Assembly (NCBI GenBank): GCA_947259375.1
Contig: CAMYLZ010000032.1
Span: 193,501 to 257,500 of the forward strand
DNA from: an uncultured Parvularculaceae bacterium
Lineage (GTDB): Bacteria > Pseudomonadota > Alphaproteobacteria > Caulobacterales > Parvularculaceae
Direction: 5' to 3'
DNA length: 64,000 nt
In this document: in pieces, positions 54,902 to 64,000 of the stretch
Layout: each line of letters starts with the position of its first letter
How positions within the stretch are numbered: the first letter of the stretch is position 1
The notes under the pieces: generated by a model
The model's input: the letters and a program-made list of their open reading frames with translations, nothing else
What the model was told of the DNA's origin: nothing
Databases searched by the model: none
Program-made: the position numbers and the translations under genes

Positions 54902-57210
54902 TGGGCGCACTGATCGAACCGTTTTTCTATTGCCTTTTCGCCTCGGTCATCTGGGCGCCGCTGGTGTTTTTCGCCGCCCGTCAGCTGTGCGCGGGCGCGG
55001 CGCAACCTGTTGACAGCTACGGCTCTATCAGCGGCAAGGTCTGGCCGCTGGCTTTGGTTCTGGCCGCCCTGCCGGTTTTGCTTGCGCCGTTCGCCGCATC
55101 GCTGGGCCTGTCGCTGCGCGCCGCCGCGCCGCTGCCGCCAATGGCCGACATTGCAGCGCCCGCCTTGGCAACCACCGCACTGCCTGAGCCGGCGCCCATA
55201 GCGGCGACGACCACCGTTTCGCTCGCGGATATTTTGCGCGCCTCGGCCGTTCTTTATTTCTACGGTTTCATCATGCTGATGGCCCTCGCCGTCATTCGCC
55301 ATATCTGGTTCGCCTACCGGCTGAACTTTGCAGCGCCCATCGACACGCCGGCGCTTGAAGCAAAACTCGACGCCTGGCGCCGGCGCATCGGCGTCAACCG
55401 CCAGCCGCGCTATGTCTTTTCGCACGTCGTATCAAGTGTTTGCGTATACGGCTTTTTTCGCCCGGTGATTGTCATGCCGGATAATCTGCTTGATCGCGTT
55501 TCCATCGAGGATGCCGCGCTGATGGGCGCGCATGAAATGGCGCATGTGAAACGCGGCGACGTGGCCCTGTTCGCGCTTTGCTCGGCTGTGAAAGCCGTCT
55601 TCTGGTTCAACCCGTTCACGCACCGGATCTGCGCGCGCGCCAATCTCGCCGCAGAACAGGGCGCGGATGCTTTGGTGCTGGCGAGCGGCGTCGACCGGCG
55701 GCAATATGCGCATTGTTTCGTACAAGGACTGAAATTCGCTTCCGGCGCCGCCCCCAATCGTTTCGCTGGAGAGCTCGTTCCGTCATTCACGCCGTTTGAC
55801 AAGCGCTCGCGCCGCGCGCGCCTCGACGCGATCCTTTCCGGCGCCCCGCAAACACCGTCAATGAGTTGGCCCGCACGGCTATCGCTCACCGCTGCTGCGG
55901 CCCTGGCCTGCGTGCTCGCCTTTGCACAGGCGGCGCTCGCCGTTGCGCCCCCGCCGCCGCGCGACGCCCTGCCCGTCGCGCCCGTCGAAGGCAAAATCAC
56001 TTTCGGCTATGGCCAATATTCGAAAAAAATGGGGCCGAACCGCATCGCCCATGAAGGCGTTGACATCAAGGCCGCCACCGGAACGCCGGTCCGCGCCGCT
56101 GGTCCGGGCAAGGTGATAGACGCCACCGACAATTACAGTCTCGGCAAGAATTGGGGCAATGTCGTCGTCGTCGATCACGGCCATGGCCTGGTGACGCGGT
56201 ATGCGCATCTCGACAGCTTCATCGTTAAAAAAGGCGACAAGGTAAAGGCCGGCGATGTCATCGGCGCTGTCGGGGCCACCGGCAAGGTGACGGGACCGCA
56301 CCTTCATTTCGAAGTCATCAAGGATGGCGAAACTATCGACCCGACGCCGGTTGTCGCCGCCGCCCCTGAACCCGCGCTCGCCCCTGCGCCGGCGGTGCGC
56401 ACCAATCGCCGCGTGCAAATTGCGCCGGATGTCGATGCGGCATCGATTGCGCCGCGCGCACCCGCCGTCCCGAAAGTCGATCATGACGCGGAAATTCGGC
56501 ACAATACGCAAAACGCGCATAAGCTGGAAAAACGCTTCGCGAAGATGACCGACAATCTCCGCGCGCGGTTCGAAAATTTCGACGCCTTTGAAGAGCTCGA
56601 TGGCGTCTTTATCAGCACCGAGGATCTTGAAAGCGTCGAAGCCCTGTCGGAAGCCCTCGAAGACCAGTTCGACATCGACGTGGATACAGCTTTCGCCTTC
56701 GCTTCGCCTGAGGGCATGAGGTTTGAATTCAATGGCGGCCTGACCGATGAACAGCGCGCCGAAATAGACCGCGCCAGGGAAGACGCGAAGAAACAGGCGC
56801 GCAAAGCCGCCGCACAGGCGAAGCAAAACATCGCCCGCGCCAAAGAGGATGCAAAACGCATCCAGCGCCAGGCGTTTGCGGCGCTCGAGCGCGACCAGAA
56901 AGAATTCGCACGCGCCGCGGCCGCATCCGAACGCGCCCGCGAACGGGCGATGGAAGCCGCTGAACGCACAACCGAGCGGGCGCTCGCCGATTCCGAACGC
57001 GAGCGAGAGCGCGCCATCGAAGAAATGGAACGCGAAATCGACCATCAAATTGATCGCGCCGAGCGAGAGGCTGAACGCGCGATGAAGCATTCCGAAGCCG
57101 ACGCGCTCGCAGCCGAGGAAAAGGCATTGCGTGAAGCCAATGTCGAGATACAAGAACGGCTGAAAGAAATCCGCGAACGCAAACGCGAACTCGCACGCCG
57201 CGAGCGTTAA
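54901..57210 (+). CDS. BlaR1-type M56 peptidase fused to an M23 (LytM) domain and coiled coil
   Basis: 769 residues. N-terminal membrane helices and an M56 zinc-peptidase domain with HEMAH at 211-215 and a downstream AEQGAD Glu (252). A further helix (~331-349) leads to a periplasmic M23 domain (HEGVD 384-388, HLHFE 467-471) and then ~250 residues of highly charged Arg/Glu/Ala coiled coil (515-769). BlaR1 proteins normally end in a penicillin-binding sensor; here a peptidoglycan-hydrolase-like domain takes that place, suggesting wall sensing other than beta-lactam acylation. The M23 zinc ligands look intact. Confidence 0.85.
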   Translation: MGALIEPFFYCLFASVIWAPLVFFAARQLCAGAAQPVDSYGSISGKVWPLALVLAALPVLLAPFAASLGLSLRAAAPLPPMADIAAPALATTALPEPAPIAATTTVSLADILRASAVLYFYGFIMLMALAVIRHIWFAYRLNFAAPIDTPALEAKLDAWRRRIGVNRQPRYVFSHVVSSVCVYGFFRPVIVMPDNLLDRVSIEDAALMGAHEMAHVKRGDVALFALCSAVKAVFWFNPFTHRICARANLAAEQGADALVLASGVDRRQYAHCFVQGLKFASGAAPNRFAGELVPSFTPFDKRSRRARLDAILSGAPQTPSMSWPARLSLTAAAALACVLAFAQAALAVAPPPPRDALPVAPVEGKITFGYGQYSKKMGPNRIAHEGVDIKAATGTPVRAAGPGKVIDATDNYSLGKNWGNVVVVDHGHGLVTRYAHLDSFIVKKGDKVKAGDVIGAVGATGKVTGPHLHFEVIKDGETIDPTPVVAAAPEPALAPAPAVRTNRRVQIAPDVDAASIAPRAPAVPKVDHDAEIRHNTQNAHKLEKRFAKMTDNLRARFENFDAFEELDGVFISTEDLESVEALSEALEDQFDIDVDTAFAFASPEGMRFEFNGGLTDEQRAEIDRAREDAKKQARKAAAQAKQNIARAKEDAKRIQRQAFAALERDQKEFARAAAASERARERAMEAAERTTERALADSERERERAIEEMEREIDHQIDRAEREAERAMKHSEADALAAEEKALREANVEIQERLKEIRERKRELARRER

Positions 57211-57317
57211 TCTCCCCCCTTCCAATGATCAGCCCCGCACTGGCTTAGGCCGGCGCGGCTTGTCGCAACTGACATGCGCCCTGTCGAAAAGGGCGTGCGC
57301 CGACGCTGAAAAACAGC

Positions 57318-57327
57318 GACACTTGTA
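57318..57327. promoter_or_regulatory. BlaI-like site upstream of the RND operon
   Basis: GACACTTGTA: the same ACA-N2-TGT core as the two sites before blaI, 40 bp before the RND pump start. It suggests BlaI control of this operon. Confidence 0.4.
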
Positions 57328-57366
57328 GCTCCTTATACAGCATGCAATTCGGCGGGAGGGTCGCGC

Positions 57367-60300
57367 ATGGGGTTAACTCGGCTTTGCCTGAACAACCCGG
57401 CTGCTGCGGGTGTTGCGCTGGCGCTGATTACGCTGCTCGGCATATTGTCCGTATCGCAATTGCCGGTACAGCTTTTCCCGACAATCGAACGTCCGCAAAT
57501 CGGGATTTGGACCGGCTGGCGCGCCGCCTCCCCCCGCGAAGTGGAAAGCGAGATTACAGAGCCGATCGAACGCGAGCTAAGGGGCATTCCCGGTGTGACC
57601 CAGATGCAATCATGGTCGAACCAGGGCGGCGCATGGATCTCTCTTGAATTTACGCTCGGCACGGATATGGACAAAGCCTTCGCTGAGGTGAATGCGCGGT
57701 TGCAACGGGTGCGCGGATTGCCCGCCGACGCCGACCGCCCACGGATTAATAATGGCGGCGGCGGGACGGGTTCCGACAATCTGATCTATCTATTCCTGCA
57801 ACGCCTGCCGGGCAGCGCCAATGAAGGGACGAGCCTCGGCGATTTCGCCGAACAGCGCATCGTACCGGAACTCGAAGCCGTGCCCGGCGTCGCTGGCGTT
57901 GAAGTCCACGCGCAAAGCGGCGAACGTATTCTACATATCGAGTTTGATCCGTTCCTCGCCGCGCAACTCGGCGTCTCGCTCGATGAAATTGCGCAAAACG
58001 TCAATCGCTCCGCGGACGTCACCGGCGGCTCGGTGGAAGTCGGCCGTCGAAATTATACGATGCGATTTGAAGGCCGCTTCACTGCTGACCAGCTCAGCGA
58101 AACCATTCTCGCCTGGCGCGATGGCGCGCCGGTGCGCCTTGGCGATATCGCCGACATATCGGTGGGCCCTGACGCCCGCAATCAGGGGGCGGCTTATCAA
58201 AACGGCAACCCGGCGATTGGTTTGAATATTTTACGCGAGCCGGGATCGAACACGCTCGAAGCCATTAACGCCCTTACCGAAGTGATTGACGAACTCAACG
58301 CCGGTCCCCTCGCCGAGATGGGCTACGCCATTCACAAAAGCTTCGATCCGTCGGTGTTCATCAAACGCGCATTATCCCTGCTCACCGGCAATCTGCTGAT
58401 CGGCGTCCTGCTCGCCGTCGGCGCGCTGTGGCTGTTTTTGCGGCGCGCCATGGCGACAATGATCATTGCCGCCGCCATTCCGGTTTGCCTGATGGCGACG
58501 CTCGTGGCGCTCAACCTTTTTGGCCGGACGATCAACGTGATCTCGCTTGCCGGGCTCGCCTTCGCCACCGGCATGGTTCTCGATGCGGCGATCGTGGTGC
58601 TGGAAAACTTCGTGCGCATGCGCGAGGAAGGAAAGTCGCCCATGCAAGCGGCCGAGGCGGCGGTCGGGCAGGTCTTCGGCGCGCTGTTCGCATCCACGGT
58701 GACGACGGTCGCGATCTTTATTCCGATTATGTTTTTCGAAGATGTCGAAGGCCAGCTATTCGCCGACCTCGCACTCACTATTGCGATCGCCGTGTCATTC
58801 AGCCTGCTTGTGGCGGTCACGCTCTTGCCGACCGGCGCCCGGCTGTTCATTAAGAAAGACGCCGCCGGCGGCGCCGGCGGGCGGCCGAAATTCGTTCACC
58901 GGCTCGCGGACTTTATCATCCGCCTGACCGGCACGAATTTGCGCAGGATCGCCATCATCTGCGGCTTGACGCTCGCGCCCGTCATTGCCTCTTTCCTTCT
59001 CTGGCCGCAACTGAACTATTTGCCGCCGGTGAAGCGCGATGCGGTCGATGGTTTCATCAGCTTTCCATCCGGGGCCAGCGCCGACATGATCCGCGAAGAA
59101 TGGGCCGAAGTGGTGATCGCGCGGCTGCAACCCTATATGGACGGCGAGAAAGAACCCTCGCTGAGGAATTACTATCTCTTTTCCGGCTCATGGGGCGGTA
59201 ATATTGGTGTGCGGATCAATGATCAATCGCGCATCGACGAGATGGTCGACATTGTCAACAATGAAGTGCTGAAAGGGTTTCCCGACACACGCGCATTCGC
59301 CAGCCAGGGCAATCTGTTCGGCAATTTCGGCGGCAATGCGTCGATCAACCTGCAATTACAGGCGGCCGATTATGATGCGCTCGCCGAGGCGATCCCTGCA
59401 GCGACCGGGATCATCGAAAGCGTGTTGCCCGGCGCGCAAGTCTGGCCAAACCCGGACCCGCAAGTGGTGACGCCCGAATTGCGCCTTTTGCCGAATGACC
59501 GGCGCATTGCGGAAGTCGGCATGACGCGCGACGCGGTCGCCCGCACGGTGCGCGCCCTTGGCGACGGTCAGTGGCTCGGCGAGTTCTTCCACGAGGACGG
59601 GCGCATCGACGTCTATCTCAAGACCAAGAAATGGACTGAGCCGGAATACCTTGAAAACACGCCGATTGCGACGCCTTCCGGCGCCGTGGTGCCGCTTGGC
59701 GAACTGGTCGCCATCAGCCGCGGCGTCGGCCCGCAACAGGTTCGCCGCCTTGATTCCAGACGCACCATCTCGCTCGGCATTTCTCCGCCCGACGGCGTGG
59801 CGCTCGGTCCGGCGGTCGATGCGCTGAAACGCGACGCGCAAGCCCAGCTTTATGACGTGCTGCCGCAAGGCGCATCAATGAAATGGGGCGGCGACGCCGA
59901 CGCGCTGGCGCGCGCGGTGAAAAATCTTAGCGGCAATTTCTTCCTCGCGGTCGTCATCTTGTTCCTGATCATGGCGGCGTTGTTCAAATCGGTAAAAGAC
60001 TCGGCGCTGGTCATCATCACCCTGCCCATGGCCGCCGTTGGCGGCGTCCTCGCCATACGCGCGCTCGACCTCGTCAAGCCAACACCGCTCGACCTGCTCG
60101 GCATGATCGGATTCATCATCCTGCTCGGGCTGGTGGTCAATAATGCTATCTTACTGGTGACGCAAACCCGCGCCTCCGAAGCGTCCGGCAAGTCTCGGGC
60201 CGAAGCCGTGCACGAGGCGCTCACGCTCCGCATACGCCCGATCTTCATGTCGACATCAACATCGCTGATGGGCATGCTGCCGCTGGTCCTCGCACCAGGC

Positions 60301-60462
60301 GCCGGCAGCCTTATCTATCGCGGCCTCGCCACCGTCATTGTCGGCGGCATGGCGATTTCCACCGTCTTTACCCTGATCTTGTTGCCAGCACTGTTGCAGC
60401 TTGGATCCGCGCCCGCGCTGGCCCGCACCGCAGGCAACTTCACTGCGCAACCGGCCGAATGA
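57367..60462 (+). CDS. RND multidrug efflux transporter (AcrB/MexB-like)
   Basis: 1031 residues. Twelve membrane helices, two periplasmic loops, HAE1/ACR_tran features: LPVQLFPTIERPQI at the start, GMVLDAAIVVLENFVRMREEG in helix 4 with the proton-relay Asp, and GLVVNNAILLVTQTR in helix 10. Unlike cusA it lacks heavy-metal-type hallmarks. It exports hydrophobic compounds using the proton gradient. The adaptor gene follows it rather than preceding it. No outer-membrane channel gene is adjacent. Confidence 0.93.
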   Translation: MGLTRLCLNNPAAAGVALALITLLGILSVSQLPVQLFPTIERPQIGIWTGWRAASPREVESEITEPIERELRGIPGVTQMQSWSNQGGAWISLEFTLGTDMDKAFAEVNARLQRVRGLPADADRPRINNGGGGTGSDNLIYLFLQRLPGSANEGTSLGDFAEQRIVPELEAVPGVAGVEVHAQSGERILHIEFDPFLAAQLGVSLDEIAQNVNRSADVTGGSVEVGRRNYTMRFEGRFTADQLSETILAWRDGAPVRLGDIADISVGPDARNQGAAYQNGNPAIGLNILREPGSNTLEAINALTEVIDELNAGPLAEMGYAIHKSFDPSVFIKRALSLLTGNLLIGVLLAVGALWLFLRRAMATMIIAAAIPVCLMATLVALNLFGRTINVISLAGLAFATGMVLDAAIVVLENFVRMREEGKSPMQAAEAAVGQVFGALFASTVTTVAIFIPIMFFEDVEGQLFADLALTIAIAVSFSLLVAVTLLPTGARLFIKKDAAGGAGGRPKFVHRLADFIIRLTGTNLRRIAIICGLTLAPVIASFLLWPQLNYLPPVKRDAVDGFISFPSGASADMIREEWAEVVIARLQPYMDGEKEPSLRNYYLFSGSWGGNIGVRINDQSRIDEMVDIVNNEVLKGFPDTRAFASQGNLFGNFGGNASINLQLQAADYDALAEAIPAATGIIESVLPGAQVWPNPDPQVVTPELRLLPNDRRIAEVGMTRDAVARTVRALGDGQWLGEFFHEDGRIDVYLKTKKWTEPEYLENTPIATPSGAVVPLGELVAISRGVGPQQVRRLDSRRTISLGISPPDGVALGPAVDALKRDAQAQLYDVLPQGASMKWGGDADALARAVKNLSGNFFLAVVILFLIMAALFKSVKDSALVIITLPMAAVGGVLAIRALDLVKPTPLDLLGMIGFIILLGLVVNNAILLVTQTRASEASGKSRAEAVHEALTLRIRPIFMSTSTSLMGMLPLVLAPGAGSLIYRGLATVIVGGMAISTVFTLILLPALLQLGSAPALARTAGNFTAQPAE

Positions 60463-60476
60463 AGGAGCATGATGCA

Positions 60477-61601
60477 ATGAAACGCGAAATCATCCTGAGC
60501 GCCGGCGCTTTGCTCGCCGCGGCTGCGACCATCGCCTTCGTCTATGGGGGACAAATCGGATCGGGCGCCAGCGCGGAGACTGAGGCGAGCGAAGAACAAC
60601 GCGAAGGCCCGCCGCCCGCGCCGGTCGCCGTCGCCAAAGCGGCGCAAAAAACGCTCGCCCCGCGTGCCGATACGCCAGGCGCTGTCGTTTCCACCCGCGA
60701 CAGCCGCATCGCCGCGGCGACATCCGGCAAGATCGAGTGGGTTGCGGAAGTCGGCGCCGAAGTCGAAAAAGGCGATATCATCGCGCTTATCGACGAGGCG
60801 GATGCGAAATTCACGCGCGACGACACAGCCGCCGATCTGCGCAGGCTGCGCGCCCGGGCTGACTATCTCGACAGTCTTTACAATCGCTATGTCGGGCTCG
60901 GTCAGGAGGCCGGCGAATCCGCCGCCGCCATGGACGAGATGCGCGCCAATCGCGATGAGGCCATGCAGGCGCTGGCGCAGGCGGAAGTTGCGCTCGAACG
61001 CGCGGAAACCAATCTCGCCCGCACCAAAGTGCGCGCGCCCTTTGCCGGGCGGATCGCCGCGCAACAGGTCCAGCCCGGCGAGTTCGCCAATCCCGGCGCC
61101 GAGCTGGTGCGGCTGGTGGATATTCGCCACCTTGAAGTCACCGCCCGCGCGCCTGTCGGCCTGACGCGCAATATCAAGCCGGGTGACAATGTCGCTGTGG
61201 TTAACGGCGCCGAGACCATCGACGCCGCGGTGCGCGCGGTTGTTCCGGTTGGCGACGAGCGCTCGCGCATGCTGGAAATCCGCCTCGCCCTGCCGCCCGA
61301 GACGGCGTGGTATATCGGCTCGGCGGTGCGGGTGAATCTGCCTTCGGCGCAGCCCCGCGACGTTGTCGCCGTACCGCGCGACGCGCTGGTGCTGCGCGCC
61401 GACCGCATCAGCGTTTATGTCGTCAGCGACGACAGCGTCGCCAAACGCGTCGATGTGGAGCTTGGGGCGGCGGATGGCGGCTTCATCGAAGTCATTGGCG
61501 ATATTCAGCCTGACGACGACGTCGTCATTCGCGGCGGCGAACGCCTGCGCGACGGCCAGGCGGTGACAATGTCGGCAGCCCCCGCGAAGCCGACAGCGTA
61601 A
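60477..61601 (+). CDS. RND periplasmic adaptor (membrane fusion protein)
   Basis: 374 residues. N-terminal anchor (REIILSAGALLAAAATIAF), then the split lipoyl/barrel-sandwich halves (IAAATSGKIEWVAEVGAEVEKGD; ARTKVRAPFAGRIAAQQVQPGE-like), an alpha-hairpin and a beta-barrel domain. It joins the pump to a TolC-type channel. ATG 60477 has AAGGAG nine bases upstream; an earlier ATG (60459) overlaps the pump stop. Confidence 0.92.
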   Translation: MKREIILSAGALLAAAATIAFVYGGQIGSGASAETEASEEQREGPPPAPVAVAKAAQKTLAPRADTPGAVVSTRDSRIAAATSGKIEWVAEVGAEVEKGDIIALIDEADAKFTRDDTAADLRRLRARADYLDSLYNRYVGLGQEAGESAAAMDEMRANRDEAMQALAQAEVALERAETNLARTKVRAPFAGRIAAQQVQPGEFANPGAELVRLVDIRHLEVTARAPVGLTRNIKPGDNVAVVNGAETIDAAVRAVVPVGDERSRMLEIRLALPPETAWYIGSAVRVNLPSAQPRDVVAVPRDALVLRADRISVYVVSDDSVAKRVDVELGAADGGFIEVIGDIQPDDDVVIRGGERLRDGQAVTMSAAPAKPTA

Positions 61602-61678
61602 TCGGCGACAATATGTCAACGCGCGGGCGACACATCACCCACGCGCTCATTTTGGCATTCGCTGCAGGGAACCGGCGC

Positions 61679-61957
61679 TCAGTCCTTTTCGCCAAAGCGG
61701 TCCTTGACCAGCCCGACAATCGCTTCCACCGCCTCTTCCGCCTGCGGGCCGGTTGCGGAAATCTCAAGCTTGGCGCCCTTGCTCGCCAGCAACATCAATA
61801 AGTCGAGCTGTGAATCGGCAAGCGCAACACGGTCATTGTTGCGCACGGAGACGACGGCGTCGAAAGATTTGGCGAGCGCGGACAGGTAACGCGATGGGCG
61901 GATATGCAAGCCCAGCTTGTTGCAAATCTCAACCTGCGCTTTCGCCTCCTCGCTCAC
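61679..61957 (-). CDS. ptsH: Phosphocarrier protein HPr
   Basis: 92 residues. Active-site His18 in NKLGLHIRPS, where the family usually has LHARPA; regulatory Ser49 in ADSQLDLLMLLAS. HPr transfers phosphate from EI to EIIA in the regulatory alphaproteobacterial PTS, which has no sugar permeases here. It starts next to the EIIA gene. EI is not in the window. Confidence 0.93.
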   Translation of the reverse strand: MSEEAKAQVEICNKLGLHIRPSRYLSALAKSFDAVVSVRNNDRVALADSQLDLLMLLASKGAKLEISATGPQAEEAVEAIVGLVKDRFGEKD

Positions 61958-62367
61958 TAATCCGACGCCTCGCCGGAGAGCACCCAGGATGCGACATTGA
62001 TATATTTGCGGCCCGCTTCATGCGCGGCCTTCACCGCCTCCGCGAGATCATCGTCGGCGCGGGCCGATGCGAGCTTGATCAACATCGGCAAATTGACGCC
62101 GGCGATGACTTCGGCATTCGCTTTTTCCATCACCGAGATGGCGAGATTGGACGGCGTGCCGCCGAACATATCCGTCAGGATGACGACGCCGTCGCCGGTA
62201 TTCACCGATTGCGCCGCATCAAGAATATCCTTGCGGCGCTTTTCCATATCGTCGTCAGGGCCGATCGATACGGCCTTCACCTGTTCTTGCGGTCCGACCA
62301 CATGCTCCGCCGCGGAAAGGAATTCTTCCGCCAGACGCCCATGGGTCACAACTACCAATCCAATCAT
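61957..62367 (-). CDS. PTS mannose-class EIIA (ManX/PtsM-like)
   Basis: 136 residues. MIGLVVVTHGRLAEEFL, with phosphorylated His9, and TDMFGGTPSNLA, are EIIA-Man signatures. In alphaproteobacteria a stand-alone EIIA-Man is phosphorylated by HPr and regulates, rather than transports, carbon metabolism. Its stop overlaps the HPr start region. Confidence 0.93.
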   Translation of the reverse strand: MIGLVVVTHGRLAEEFLSAAEHVVGPQEQVKAVSIGPDDDMEKRRKDILDAAQSVNTGDGVVILTDMFGGTPSNLAISVMEKANAEVIAGVNLPMLIKLASARADDDLAEAVKAAHEAGRKYINVASWVLSGEASD

Positions 62368-62470
62368 GCGCTGCTTCCGACTTTGTAAAACGCTGTTCCA
62401 TGGTGCGTGATTGCCGAGCGATGTCCACTAAAAAAATTCACGCAACGGCGCAATCCTGTAAAGCGCGGCG

Positions 62471-64000
62471 TCATGTACCAGGCAGCTCGACGATGAAACG
62501 CGCGCCCTTGCGCGCGCTATTCGGGTCGCCAGGGTCACTCAAGCGGTTCTCGGCGAAGATGCGGCCGCCATGCGAATTGACGATTTGCCGCGATATTGCG
62601 AGTCCCAGCCCGGAATTATTGCCAAAGGCCGATCCTTGCGGCCGCTTGGTGTAAAATCGCTTGAAGATCGATTCGATATTATCCGACGGGATGCCCGGCC
62701 CGTCATCCTCGACAATGATCCGCGAACGATTGTTGCGAACGGTTTGCGGATCAAGAATGACGCGCACTTCGCCATCAACGGGGCTGAAGGAGCGGCCATT
62801 GTCGATAAGATTGCGGATGACCTGGCTGAAGGCGGACGGGCTGCCGAGCACATAGACCGGCTGCAGCGGCTCTTCGAATATGACGCGCGCCGCGCCCGGC
62901 CCGCCTGTATGGCTGTAACTCGCGACGATATCCTTGATCAGCTTCCCAAGATCGATCGCTTCCCGGCTTTCGCGCGCCAGCTCCGCATCAAGACGCGAGG
63001 CATTGGAAATGTCAGTGATCAGCCTATCCATGCGGGCGACATCACTCTGGATGACGTTGAGCAATTTCTCCTGTTGCTCCGGGGTCATTGCCAATTGCAA
63101 CGTCTCCGCCGCGCTTCGGATCGAAGTCAACGGGTTCTTTAACTCATGCGAAACATCCGCGGCGAAACTCTCAATGGCGTCGATGCGCGCATAAATCGCT
63201 TGCGTCATCGACTTCAACGAGGCGGAAAGTTCGCCAATCTCATCCTTGCGATGGGTGAAGTCGGGAATGCGCGCGCGCCCCGCCGCGGCGATGCCTTCTC
63301 GCACCTTGTCAGACGCAATGGCGAGTTGCCGGATCGGCTGCGCTATCATCGTTGTCAACAAGAGCGAGGAAAGGATCGCCGCCGCCACCGCCCAGCCGAA
63401 AAACGGCAGGATCGACAGCCGCGCATCTTCGACCAGTTCGTCAATCCCGCCGCTCTCTGCGGTGACAATGCCGTAGATCGCCTGCACGCGGCGGATCGGC
63501 ACGGACACGGACGCCACCAGCTCGCCTTCTTCATCGATGCGCACCGAAGCGGCGCCGCGTTCCTCAGCGAATGGAGACGACGCCAAGGCGGCGTTCAACT
63601 CGTCTTCAAGCGACCGGCGCGCAGCCTGATCGCGATAATCGCGGGAAAAGAACCGCGACAAACGCCGCCACATCCCCTCTTCTTCCAACGAACTGATGAC
63701 GCCATTGCCCTGATCGATCGGCGGCAAGTTCTGCGCAACGATTTCATCCTCGCGCAGCACGACATCCTCAATCAGCAAAATGCGTGCATCCGTGACGGGC
63801 GGGTCGTCAAACGTCTGGGGCGCGTTGAAGATCCGCACACGGCCTTCGAAACTGTCCCAGACGCGATTGAATACCTCGCGCACGTCGCGTTGACGAAGCG
63901 ACAGCGCGCATATGGCCGTATCTTCCTGGCCCGCGATCTCCACTTCTTCCACCGGCTGGCACGTCGTCTCGTCAATTGCGACCTGGGCCAGCACGTCCGC
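62471..64000 (-). CDS. chvG: ChvG/ExoS-type sensor histidine kinase (partial)
   Basis: The C-terminal ~509 residues; the N-terminus is past the window edge. Periplasmic part, membrane helix (WAVAAAILSSLLLTTMIAQP), HAMP, HisKA (FAADVSHELKNPLTS), then HATPase with an N-box (IRNLIDNGRSFSP) and G-boxes (DDGPGIP; GLGLAISRQIV). Its position beside EIIA-Man and HPr fits ChvG, which with ChvI controls envelope and acid responses. The usual hprK between it and the EIIA gene is missing (only 103 bases). Confidence 0.9.
   Translation of the reverse strand, partial: ADVLAQVAIDETTCQPVEEVEIAGQEDTAICALSLRQRDVREVFNRVWDSFEGRVRIFNAPQTFDDPPVTDARILLIEDVVLREDEIVAQNLPPIDQGNGVISSLEEEGMWRRLSRFFSRDYRDQAARRSLEDELNAALASSPFAEERGAASVRIDEEGELVASVSVPIRRVQAIYGIVTAESGGIDELVEDARLSILPFFGWAVAAAILSSLLLTTMIAQPIRQLAIASDKVREGIAAAGRARIPDFTHRKDEIGELSASLKSMTQAIYARIDAIESFAADVSHELKNPLTSIRSAAETLQLAMTPEQQEKLLNVIQSDVARMDRLITDISNASRLDAELARESREAIDLGKLIKDIVASYSHTGGPGAARVIFEEPLQPVYVLGSPSAFSQVIRNLIDNGRSFSPVDGEVRVILDPQTVRNNRSRIIVEDDGPGIPSDNIESIFKRFYTKRPQGSAFGNNSGLGLAISRQIVNSHGGRIFAENRLSDPGDPNSARKGARFIVELPGT

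Noticed and set aside
55879-57225. 448-codon minus-strand ORF
   Set aside because: Antisense to the M56-M23 fusion; driven by its repetitive Arg/Glu/Ala codons.
60315-61619. 434-codon minus-strand ORF
   Set aside because: Covers the antisense of the RND adaptor; no motif, shadow of a real gene.

Overview
The window looks like chromosomal DNA of a marine-type alphaproteobacterium, most likely Hyphomonadaceae or Parvularculaceae. The signs are a complete alphaproteobacterial Tad pilus locus, a ChvG-type sensor kinase next to a mannose-class EIIA and HPr, a BCCT transporter beside a TonB receptor, and GC-rich coding. This placement is inferred from gene content, not from a marker gene.

Layout. 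1-1.5 kb: a partial TetR regulator, a candidate small RNA ending in a strong intrinsic terminator, and a sensorless histidine kinase. 2.2-14.4 kb: a one-direction Tad/Flp pilus operon (two pilins, CpaB, CpaC secretin, small lipoprotein, TadG/TadE/TadF pseudopilins, TadZ, TadA ATPase, TadB/TadC, TadD and the TadV peptidase) behind a convincing sigma-54 promoter match. 14.9-22.3 kb: a leftward block of TonB receptor, TPR-sulfotransferase and BCCT transporter, with a divergent MarR regulator.

22.3-35.1 kb is an accessory, visibly less GC-rich stretch. It begins at a 49-bp relic of an IS3-family left end and ends at a full copy of that IS, with other transposase relics inside. It holds three cytochrome P460-type haem proteins (one fused to cytochrome c), a 5-aminolevulinate synthase, a divergent LysR regulator, a DUF2306 membrane protein, a haloalkane-dehalogenase-like protein without its catalytic Asp, an unknown secreted-type protein and a serine hydrolase lipoprotein. 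The P460/HemA/LysR group is the best candidate for an undescribed system here.

35.5-53.3 kb is a metal-resistance island. It lies between two perfect 45-bp direct repeats of the 3' half of tRNA-Asp, and the intact tRNA gene is at the right end. It carries a short mer module (MerR, MerT, GDCCVxC protein, membrane protein), an AbiE toxin-antitoxin pair, two disrupted genes, a CusCBA-type RND efflux operon, CsoR with two near-identical operators, a membrane/His-rich/SnoaL-like fusion, an APC permease, a DUF5676-like protein and a Cu(I) P-type ATPase. No integrase is recognisable.

53.4-64 kb returns to core-like genes: an alpha/beta hydrolase, BlaI with an unusual BlaR1-M23-coiled-coil fusion, an RND efflux operon with a BlaI-like site upstream, HPr, EIIA-Man and a partial ChvG. 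HprK, which usually lies between ChvG and EIIA in alphaproteobacteria, is absent from that position.
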